A DNA stretch of 23,083 nt from Verrucomicrobiota bacterium (GTDB lineage: Bacteria; Verrucomicrobiota; Verrucomicrobiia; Limisphaerales; AV2). The first letter of the stretch is position 1. Each line of letters starts with the position of its first letter. This document shows, in pieces, positions 14,597 to 21,068 of the stretch. The notes below the pieces were generated by a model. It saw nothing but the letters and a program-made list of their open reading frames with translations. It searched no databases and was not told the origin of the DNA. A program made the translations under genes and the position numbers. Location of the stretch: contig QHOP01000371.1 in the NCBI GenBank assembly GCA_003219345.1, forward strand, positions 1-23,083, in the 5' to 3' direction.

Positions 14597-17373
14597 AACC
14601 GGGCGCCTGTTACTGCCTCGCGCTCTCCGAGAGTAGCCGCCGACGTGAGGAGGTGGATGTGCCTGGCGCGAATGCGGTTCCGCCTCCTCACGTCGGCGGC
14701 TACGTCTCGGGCGACGCCTATCGCCGCGCACGGGCACAAGCTGCCTTCGCCGTCAGCGCACTGAGCCAGGTGGTCGAGCCGGAAGACCTCGGCCCGCATG
14801 ACTGGCGCGCTCTCGCCAGTTTGACGGAGCGTGATCCGAAACAGTTTCTTGGTTCGCTCGCTTATCTGGACAAAAAACTCGCCCGTAACGATTTGCTGGC
14901 GGCCCTGGATGCCGCCTTGCGAAGCAACAAATTCCCGCACGTGATCTCGTGGAGTTTGATCGATCGCCGTCGAGTCACACCGGTTCCGCCGAAACATTGG
15001 CTGTTGGTTCGGGACGACGCGCCGTTCCGCGCGACGCTGCGCTTCGAAGATGGCGGCGCCGCGCGGCACGCGCAGTCGGTCGCCGTTCGCGACGGTCACG
15101 TCGCCTGCTTTCCGCCGCCAGCCGAAGAAGGTGATGCCGAACTGGTCGTGGAGCGATACGGCATCGCGGAGCAGCAAGTGGCAGGAGGAGTAAGGTTTCT
15201 GTCTTCAACGCCAGAAAACCTGAAATCCGAAATCCGAAATCCGAAATCCGAAATTGTTTTGCTGACCAACGGAATCGGCGGCATGGCGCGGCTGTGTGTG
15301 GACGTGGGTCGCGTGGCATCCAAATACGATTGCCTGCTCGGCGCAAACCTGAACGCAAGGGTGCCGGTGGACCGACACATCTTCGCCAAGCGCGTCCGGG
15401 TCTGGGCCAATGCCAACGGATTCATTTCCACGTTGAACGCGGACAACCTCATCGCGTTCGAGCCTGGGCCGCCGGCGCGCTGGCGATTTGCCACCGACGC
15501 CGGCGACGGATGCACGGTTGAAATCGAAATGACCGCTGAGATGCTGCCGGGACTGAACACGACGGTGTTGCGCTTCCGCCGCGGGATGATGAGGCAACCT
15601 GGCCGACCGGACGGCGCAGAGCGACGTCCCCACGCGACTTTCGATGAAGTCAGCAGCGGCGTGGAAGGCGGCCCTTCCGGAGAGATTCGCCTGACGGTGC
15701 GCGTGGATATCGAAGACCGAAATTTTCACTGGGAAACCAAACGCAACGGCGCCGCGGAACATCATTTCAGCACAAACACGAGACCGTTGCCGGATAAGCC
15801 GGGTTTTGCGTTCACACCTGCTTCCGACCGCCAACTGCACGTGTTCAGCGACGCAGGCGAATTTCGTCCTGAACCGGAATGGTGCGAAGATATTCCTCAC
15901 CCCATCGAGGCGAGTCGCGGCCAGGTCGCCAGCGGAGACGCTTATAGTCCGGGTTGGTTTGATTTGCCGCTGGCGGAACGGGCGACGGCGACGCTGGTCG
16001 TCACCGCAGACCCACCCCCAACCCTTCCAAAGGAGGGGAGCGCGTCGTCAACTGCCACATCCGGCCAGTTCCCCTGGCAGGAAGGGTCAGCGGGTTCGGC
16101 GGACGTTGTGGAACGCCCGGACTCCTTTGATGCCCGTCTGCTTCAGGCAGCAAAAGCCTTTGTCGTGCGGAGGGACGAAGGCAAGACAGTGATCGCCGGT
16201 TATCCATGGTTTTTGGATTGGGGACGAGACACTTTGATTTGCGCGCGCGGATTGCTAAGTGCAGGAATGATTGACGAGGTGAAGCAAATCCTGGTGACGT
16301 TCGCGCGGTTTGAGGAGAATGGGACGTTGCCTAACACCATTCACGGCGAGGACGCGTCGAACCGCGACACGTCGGACGCAGCGTTGTGGTTCGGAATTGT
16401 TTGCGAGGAACTCGCCCGACTGGAGCAGGCTTCCACCCTGCCCGCGTCAGCCAAGATGCCTGACCCGCTTTACAGTCAACGCATCGATGGGCGCGGGCGC
16501 ACGATCGCCGATGTGCTGCGGAGCATAGCGACGCATTATCGCGACGGCACGCCGAACGGCATTGGCATGGATCCGGAGTCGGCGCTGATTTGGAGTCCTG
16601 GTCATTTCACCTGGATGGACACCAATCATCCGGCCGGCACACCGCGCGAAGGTTATCCGATTGAGATACAGGTGTTGTGGATTCGGCTGCTGCTCCAACT
16701 CGAGCGGATCGACACGAAAGCCGACGGTGCACCATGGGGCGCATTGGCCAATCGCGCCGAAGGCTCGCTGCAAAAATATTTCTGGCTGGAGGACCGTGGT
16801 TACTTTGCCGACTTGCTGATCGCCGAACGGGACAAGCCCGCATCCGCAGCCAGAGTGGACGACGCGTTGCGAAGCAATTGTTTGTTGGTGGTCGGTCTCG
16901 GCCTGGTTGCCGGCGCGCGGGCCAGACGTTGTGTGGAGGCGGCGCTCCGCTATCTCGTTGTTCCCGGCGCACTGCGTTCGCTTGCGCCACTGCCGGTTTC
17001 GCCAGCCCTGCCAATTTATGGCAGCGACGGCCGCTTGCTCAACGATCCGACCGAACCGTATTTTGGCCGCTACGAAGGGGACGAAGACACGCGGCGCAAG
17101 CCGGCCTATCACAATGGCACGGCGTGGGCGTGGACATTCCCGGCCTTCTGCGAAGCGCTGGCGCGCGCGTGGGATTTCGCGCCGGAAGCGGTCGCAACGG
17201 CCAGGGCTTATTTGGGCGACATGGAGCGGTTGATGAATGAAGGTTGTCTGGGGCAGATTCCGGAGATTCTCGACGGCGACGCCCCGCATCGCCAGCGAGG
17301 CTGTGACGCGCAGGCGTGGGGCGTGACAGAAGCGTTACGAGTGTGGCGGCTGCTGCGCTCATTTCGCCGGTGA
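14515..17373 (+). CDS. Glycogen debranching enzyme, C-terminal half: GH133-type amylo-alpha-1,6-glucosidase
   Basis: About 952 residues from a possible TTG at 14515 (upstream stop at 14497-14499). The C-terminal region has the GDE_C landmarks GYPWFLDWGRDTLI (about residue 562), NTIHGEDASNRDTSDAALWF, SPGHFTWMD and PAYHNGTAWAWTFPAFCEAL. This domain removes the remaining alpha-1,6-linked glucose. A beta-rich middle domain carries DIEDRNFHWETKRN and SDRQLHVFSDAGEF. Three repeat elements lie inside the frame without breaking it: a REP pair (14633-14703), GAAATCC heptamers (15222-15256) and an inverted repeat (16009-16097). A further odd stretch near MMRQPGRPDGAERRPHATF may also be inserted. It overlaps the GH13 half by 82 bases in the -1 frame. 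It is either translated separately, or made by a frameshift, or the pair is a broken gene. Confidence 0.85.
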   Translation: MSSLEDLLGQPTPKAKLADDGKIQFALKPGACYCLALSESSRRREEVDVPGANAVPPPHVGGYVSGDAYRRARAQAAFAVSALSQVVEPEDLGPHDWRALASLTERDPKQFLGSLAYLDKKLARNDLLAALDAALRSNKFPHVISWSLIDRRRVTPVPPKHWLLVRDDAPFRATLRFEDGGAARHAQSVAVRDGHVACFPPPAEEGDAELVVERYGIAEQQVAGGVRFLSSTPENLKSEIRNPKSEIVLLTNGIGGMARLCVDVGRVASKYDCLLGANLNARVPVDRHIFAKRVRVWANANGFISTLNADNLIAFEPGPPARWRFATDAGDGCTVEIEMTAEMLPGLNTTVLRFRRGMMRQPGRPDGAERRPHATFDEVSSGVEGGPSGEIRLTVRVDIEDRNFHWETKRNGAAEHHFSTNTRPLPDKPGFAFTPASDRQLHVFSDAGEFRPEPEWCEDIPHPIEASRGQVASGDAYSPGWFDLPLAERATATLVVTADPPPTLPKEGSASSTATSGQFPWQEGSAGSADVVERPDSFDARLLQAAKAFVVRRDEGKTVIAGYPWFLDWGRDTLICARGLLSAGMIDEVKQILVTFARFEENGTLPNTIHGEDASNRDTSDAALWFGIVCEELARLEQASTLPASAKMPDPLYSQRIDGRGRTIADVLRSIATHYRDGTPNGIGMDPESALIWSPGHFTWMDTNHPAGTPREGYPIEIQVLWIRLLLQLERIDTKADGAPWGALANRAEGSLQKYFWLEDRGYFADLLIAERDKPASAARVDDALRSNCLLVVGLGLVAGARARRCVEAALRYLVVPGALRSLAPLPVSPALPIYGSDGRLLNDPTEPYFGRYEGDEDTRRKPAYHNGTAWAWTFPAFCEALARAWDFAPEAVATARAYLGDMERLMNEGCLGQIPEILDGDAPHRQRGCDAQAWGVTEALRVWRLLRSFRR
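14633..14703. repeat. REP inverted pair inside the debranching enzyme coding sequence (locus F)
   Basis: The left arm starts GTAGCCGCCGACGTGAGGAG at 14633. The right arm ends CTCACGTCGGCGGCTAC at 14703. The arms are exact inverses over 21 bases. The element is in frame and adds about 24 residues (SRRREEVDVPG, NAVPPPHVGGYV) between LALSES and SGDAYRRARA. Confidence 0.92.
15222..15256. repeat. GAAATCC heptamer tandem repeat inside coding sequence
   Basis: Four perfect GAAATCC copies followed by GAAATTG. In the coding frame this gives the 7-residue periodic peptide KSEIRNP-KSEI within the debranching enzyme. Copy number may vary between strains; a change by anything other than three copies would shift the frame. 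Confidence 0.85.
16009..16097. repeat. CCCACCCC-type inverted repeat inside coding sequence
   Basis: The left arm CCCACCCCCAACCCTTCC with GGAGGGGAG, and the right arm CAGTTCCCC, GGAAGGGTCAGCGGGTT, are imperfect inverses. Both arms match those of the intergenic element at 20290-20388. In frame it yields DPPPTLPKEGSAS and FPWQEGSAGS, proline- and serine-rich sequence unlike the surrounding domain. Confidence 0.75.
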
Positions 17374-17727
17374 AACGATGACGCTTTCCTTGTCGATGCC
17401 GTAGCGGTCGAGGACGCGTTTGGTTGCGGCGTCGAGTGTCGCGGCCTCGAGCACGATTTTCTGCAATGTCTCGCCCTTCGTGAATTCGAGGATGTGGAAA
17501 CCGTTCACCGGTTTTCTGAGCGCCTGCTGCAGGTCTGAGAGGTAATTGACCTTTTGCGCGTTGACTTTTTCGACCACGAGTTGGCGCGACTCCTGATAGC
17601 CGAGGTTGTAAAAGTCCGGCAGCACCTGTGACAAAATCACGACGGCGGGACGCTCCGGCGTTGGATCCTGACTTCGGAAGTAGGCGAGTCGAAATGGAGC
17701 GCGTCGTTCCCAATCCTGCCCCCATCG
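17359..17727 (-). pseudogene. C-terminal PDZ-like fragment of the inactive Deg-type protein, displaced into another frame
   Basis: On the minus strand the frame from about 17727 reads WGQDWERRAPFRLAYF, RSQDPTPERPAVVILSQVLP, then DFYNLGYQESRQLVVEKVNA and LEFTKGETLQKIVLE, ending in VIVSPAK. This corresponds to the last part of the neighbouring active protease (LGQGWRDVANAELIYELYYR and onwards), so it is the missing end of the protein encoded at 17637-18758. A GTG at 17638-17640 overlaps that gene's TGA stop (GTGA), so a 93-residue piece could be made by re-initiation. The more likely reading is one gene broken by a short loss near 17725. Confidence 0.65.
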
Positions 17728-18758
17728 GGAACCAGCCGCGCCGCGTCTTCCGCTTTAGGCAGGCGATAAACCACGTCCTGCGCCCGCCCGTCGCGCCAGA
17801 TCTTCAAGCGCGCCGGGTCGCCGGCCCATTTGTTGCGCGTGGACAGATTCTCCAACACCAGATGGCCGTAACCCGCGTCCACATAGTCGCCCTGAGTGTC
17901 AACATCGAAACCGTCCACTTGCAGCAAAATGTCGCGGGGTCTGAGCACCGGAGCCGTGTCGCGCTTGTCGGGCACATCGATGACCACCACGCCGCGCTTT
18001 TCGCCTTCGAGCTTCAGGTAATCAAGCGTCTCCGGGTTTTCGGCGGGCTGCCAGGTGAAATCAAAATAGCCGAGGCCTTTGTAATGGCCCTTTTTCTGCG
18101 CGTCGAGAATCGAGCGAATGAACGGCGAAGGCAGCACCTGCAATTGGTTCCCGCACTGCGAGAAGACCAGACCGACGACTTTGCTCCCGGCGATGGCCGG
18201 CTCCGACCAGCCCACACCGTCGATCTCCGAACTTAACTCCAGTTGCACGTGCACGGCGTCGCTCATGTTCGGATGACTGACGGTAAAGCGGCTGAACTCG
18301 GCTTTGCGCACTTCGAGGTTGCCCGCGCGCCAGCGGATGATTTGGATCTCTTCTTCTTTTTTGACCGGCTCGGCGAGCGTGGCTGGTTTCAATCCCGCCC
18401 AGAACTTTTCGTCCGTGCTGGTGACGACGGCGAGGTTGGCGGGATAATCAGCCCACTTGACCCCGGCGCTCCACCAGGGGCCGCGTCCGCCTTTTTGCAG
18501 GCGCACCAGCGTGCGGTTGTCCAGCCCATCGGCGGTGGTGAGGATTTCGCGCGGGCCGATGAGGAGGCCGGCTTTGACGACCGTCTGCACATGCTTGGTC
18601 CAGGGCTGGAAATAATCATACTGCTTGCGATGGACCTCGACGCTGACCAGTTCGCGCTCCCAATCGCCCGGCGCCTTCTTCGCGGCCTCGCTGCCAAAGC
18701 CGGGCCCGGAGCCAAACAGCAGAAGAACTGCGAAGCAATGGATAAATCGAACGTTCAT
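17637..18758 (-). CDS. Deg/HtrA-like serine protease homologue lacking catalytic His and Asp
   Basis: 373 residues with a signal peptide (VRFIHCFAVLLLFGSGPGFG), so periplasmic. It aligns by eye with the protease at 18755-20245. Where that has TNAHVV, this has TTADGL (Asp77 for the catalytic His). Where that has HDCDLALL, this has YPANLAVV (Asn108 for Asp). The region of the catalytic Ser reads GVGWSEP instead of GNSGGP. A PDZ-like domain follows (YKGLGYFDF, DTAPVLRPRDILLQVDGFDV). The true frame seems to end near RLVPDG; the final ~27 residues (GRIGNDALHFDSP and on) are out of frame and the genuine C-terminal part lies in the next frame (17359-17727). The start overlaps the active protease gene by four bases (ATGA). 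A scaffold or regulatory partner role is inference. Confidence 0.75.
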   Translation of the reverse strand: MNVRFIHCFAVLLLFGSGPGFGSEAAKKAPGDWERELVSVEVHRKQYDYFQPWTKHVQTVVKAGLLIGPREILTTADGLDNRTLVRLQKGGRGPWWSAGVKWADYPANLAVVTSTDEKFWAGLKPATLAEPVKKEEEIQIIRWRAGNLEVRKAEFSRFTVSHPNMSDAVHVQLELSSEIDGVGWSEPAIAGSKVVGLVFSQCGNQLQVLPSPFIRSILDAQKKGHYKGLGYFDFTWQPAENPETLDYLKLEGEKRGVVVIDVPDKRDTAPVLRPRDILLQVDGFDVDTQGDYVDAGYGHLVLENLSTRNKWAGDPARLKIWRDGRAQDVVYRLPKAEDAARLVPDGGRIGNDALHFDSPTSEVRIQRRSVPPS

Positions 18759-20245
18759 AGCCGTCGGTCTTTGGGCACGCCGTAGGTCTTCAAGACTTCC
18801 GCCTGGGCGGCTTCCGCGTCGGCTCGGTTCAAGGTTTCAAAGGCGTGATTGGGGACGAATTCGATGACGTGATGCGTGTTGGTGGTGGATTCAAACGAGC
18901 GCACGACGTCTTCGAGCTTGTCGATGCGAACACCGTTGATTTTGTCCACCAGGGCGTGGTTGGAAATTTTGAAATTGGCGTTGACCGAATGGGCCAGCGT
19001 CGAAGCGAGCACAACCGGCTCTGTTCGCGTGCTGTCCGGCGCCTCGCTGCGCCGATAGTACAATTCGTAAATCAGCTCGGCGTTGGCGACGTCGCGCCAG
19101 CCCTGGCCCAAGGTCTTCATATAATCCAGGCTGAGCGGCGTGAACACCAGTCCGGCATAAACAAAATAGCGCGGCAACACATCGTACTGGTTCCCCACGG
19201 AACGATCCCCTTCATAGACGTTCATCGGCAACGAAATGTCCGTCTCTTTGCCCTGCCTCCAGACTTTCAGCGGCAGGCTTTCGCCGCGCTGGGCCGTTTG
19301 AAACGCCGCCGACGCAGAGACACGGTTCCCTTCGTACAACACCGTTCCGTCGCTGGCGACCTCGTATTTGCCGACGCGCAGCAATACGTCGTCCAGTTGA
19401 ATCAGTTTCTCCGTCGCCGCGATCGGCAGCAGACTGTCCACGCGCGCCCCCAGGTCATTGTCCGGCAGTCTGAGATAGCGACGATAAGCCGGATTCTGCA
19501 GCGGCACCACGCGGATGCCTGCCATCGGGAAACCACCATAGCGGCCATCCTCAATATCTTTGAGAAAATGGTGAATCACCGGCGGCGGAATGAAGAAGCC
19601 GGTGTTCTCCAGGCCAGGCATGCCCTGAAACGCGACGCCGACGACGAGGTCGTCCTGCACGACCGGCCCGCCGCTGTTGCCGGGATTGATGGCGGCGTCG
19701 GTTTGCACGGTGAGAAACGCGCGGTTGCCGCTGTGCACGTAATTCTGCAACTCAATGCGCGACACCACCCCGCGCGTGTAGGAGATTTGTTCGCCGCCCG
19801 CCGGATAGCCGTGTGTCACCACCGTCGAACGAACCTTGGGCAGATCGCCGAATCTGAGCGGCTCAAGTCCGTTAAAGAAACTCTCGTCCTCCACTTCGAG
19901 CAACGCGAGGTCACAGTCGTGCGCGATGAATTTGACGCGCGCGAGGTACGGCCGCGGGTCCTGGTAGCGGTGCACGAGGATTTGCTTGGCCCAGCTCACG
20001 ACGTGCGCGTTGGTCATGATGCGCTTGCCCTTGATGACGAAGCCAGAACCGCTGCTGCGGCGGACCGGGTCAAACCTCCACGGTGCGTCCCAGACCGGCT
20101 GCTGGCTGAACGTCATGATCTGGATGACCGAGCGCTCCGGCTCGGCAGCGAAGCCCGAGCCCGCCAAAACTACATTCAGGACAAGACACAAGAACTTATT
20201 TGACACGCGGCGAAAATGGTTAGTGTTGAAACAATGGTCAAGCAA
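18755..20245 (-). CDS. Deg/HtrA-family serine protease with PDZ-like domains
   Basis: 496 residues. The signal segment NKFLCLVLNVVLAGSGFA is cut before AEPERS, indicating periplasmic or envelope location. The chymotrypsin-fold triad is intact: His81 in TNAHVV, Asp112 in HDCDLALL and Ser191 in NPGNSGGPVV. The C-terminal ~280 residues hold two PDZ-like parts (FPMAGIRVVPLQNPAYRRYL with LIQLDDVLLRVGKYEV, and ISNHALVDKINGVRIDKLED). Such proteases degrade or chaperone misfolded envelope proteins. A GTG at 20204-20206 is an alternative start that shortens the pre-signal segment. The following gene overlaps by four bases and encodes a paralogue lacking catalytic residues, so the pair is probably co-translated. 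Confidence 0.88.
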   Translation of the reverse strand: MLDHCFNTNHFRRVSNKFLCLVLNVVLAGSGFAAEPERSVIQIMTFSQQPVWDAPWRFDPVRRSSGSGFVIKGKRIMTNAHVVSWAKQILVHRYQDPRPYLARVKFIAHDCDLALLEVEDESFFNGLEPLRFGDLPKVRSTVVTHGYPAGGEQISYTRGVVSRIELQNYVHSGNRAFLTVQTDAAINPGNSGGPVVQDDLVVGVAFQGMPGLENTGFFIPPPVIHHFLKDIEDGRYGGFPMAGIRVVPLQNPAYRRYLRLPDNDLGARVDSLLPIAATEKLIQLDDVLLRVGKYEVASDGTVLYEGNRVSASAAFQTAQRGESLPLKVWRQGKETDISLPMNVYEGDRSVGNQYDVLPRYFVYAGLVFTPLSLDYMKTLGQGWRDVANAELIYELYYRRSEAPDSTRTEPVVLASTLAHSVNANFKISNHALVDKINGVRIDKLEDVVRSFESTTNTHHVIEFVPNHAFETLNRADAEAAQAEVLKTYGVPKDRRL

Positions 20246-20289
20246 TTACGAAATTCGGTAATGGTACAGCTTTTTGGAGCAAGGCTTCC

Positions 20290-20388
20290 CATGAACCAAC
20301 CCACCCCTGACCCCTCCCAGGAGGGGAACTCGGCAGGCGTGCCCGACATTGACTCCCCTCCTCCGGAGGGGTTGGGGGTGGGTTCATG
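20290..20388. repeat. CCCACCCC-type inverted repeat (intergenic copy)
   Basis: Imperfect inverse arms: CATGAACCAACCCACCCC with CCCCTCCCAGGAGGGG on the left, and CTCCGGAGGGG with GGGGGTGGGTTCATG on the right. It is the same family as the copy inside the debranching enzyme (16009-16097). The stretch GGCTTCCCATGAACCA just before the left arm is repeated at 20415-20430. Confidence 0.75.
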
Positions 20389-20429
20389 TCCCAATGCATG
20401 CGGAAAAACGAAAGGGCTTCCCATGAACC

Positions 20430-20487
20430 ACCCCGCACCCGGCCTTCGGCCATCCTCTCCCCTCCGAGGCGAGAGGGACGGGGTGAG
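20430..20487. repeat. CTCACCC-family inverted repeat
   Basis: ACCCCGCACCC pairs imperfectly with GGGGTGAG at 20480-20487. Inner parts CCTCTCCCCTC and GAGAGGG also pair. It is related to the elements at 792-856 and 7225-7256. The region 20246-20642 contains these two repeats and otherwise no gene I can support. Confidence 0.55.
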
Positions 20488-20642
20488 TCCTCCTCGTCGT
20501 ACCTCTACCTGAAATTGCCCGGTGAAAAATGGACCTCTCGAATTTCTGCCGGCCTTCCGCTCCGTCGGAGAGGACCAAATCGTTTGACGATTCCCCGAAG
20601 AGATGGTTCGTTTAGCCTGAATCGCATTCCAGCAGATTGATC

Positions 20643-20864
20643 ATGCCGAGCCCCGGAATCAGTTTCGGAGACCTGGCGGTGTTTATCGCCGCGCTGGTGA
20701 TCGTGGCTGTCTTCCTGATGGCCGTCCGCTCCTTCATCAAACGCGTCGAAACACCGGACGAATCCGCCGGACTGCCGCGGCAACTGCCGCAGGGAACACG
20801 TGCCGAAAAGTCCCCTATGCCCGCGTCCCAAAAAATCACTCCCTCGCACTCGGCTCCAGGCTGA
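20643..20864 (+). CDS. Small single-span membrane protein
   Basis: 73 residues from the ATG at 20643 (a TTG at 20637 is also in frame). A hydrophobic helix (LAVFIAALVIVAVFLMAVRS, about residues 11-30) is followed by a basic edge (FIKRV) and a polar proline-rich tail ending in SHSAPG. Codon third positions are GC-rich like the surrounding genes, which supports it being coding. I recognise no family. It lies upstream of typA on the same strand with a 204-base gap that holds a REP-like pair. Confidence 0.5.
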   Translation: MPSPGISFGDLAVFIAALVIVAVFLMAVRSFIKRVETPDESAGLPRQLPQGTRAEKSPMPASQKITPSHSAPG

Positions 20865-20971
20865 GCCTGGGTCGGCGTTATTCCCATCAAGACTTTGCCC
20901 TGCCGGACGAATGCTTGACCTTTTCCGTCATCCAGCCACACTTCGCGGCTCGGTTGAACACCCGCAGGGTT

Positions 20972-21037
20972 GTAGCCGCACCCCTTCGGCTTGCGCAAGC
21001 TCTGGGCCGGGATGCGCGAGCTGAAGCTTGCGGCTAC
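20972..21037. repeat. Inverted pair of GTAG-headed REP-like sequences (locus G)
   Basis: The left arm starts GTAGCCGCACCCCTTCGGCT at 20972. The right arm ends CTGAAGCTTGCGGCTAC at 21037. They are imperfect inverses with the same GTAGCCGC head as the other loci but a different stem. It lies 31 bases before the typA start codon. Confidence 0.7.
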
Positions 21038-21068
21038 ATTGTGGCGTGGTGCGACCGCCGGTTTTTGA

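Noticed and set aside
18845..20203. 452-codon plus-strand open frame opposite the active protease
   Set aside because: It is a shadow of the intact serine protease on the other strand, with no recognisable domain.
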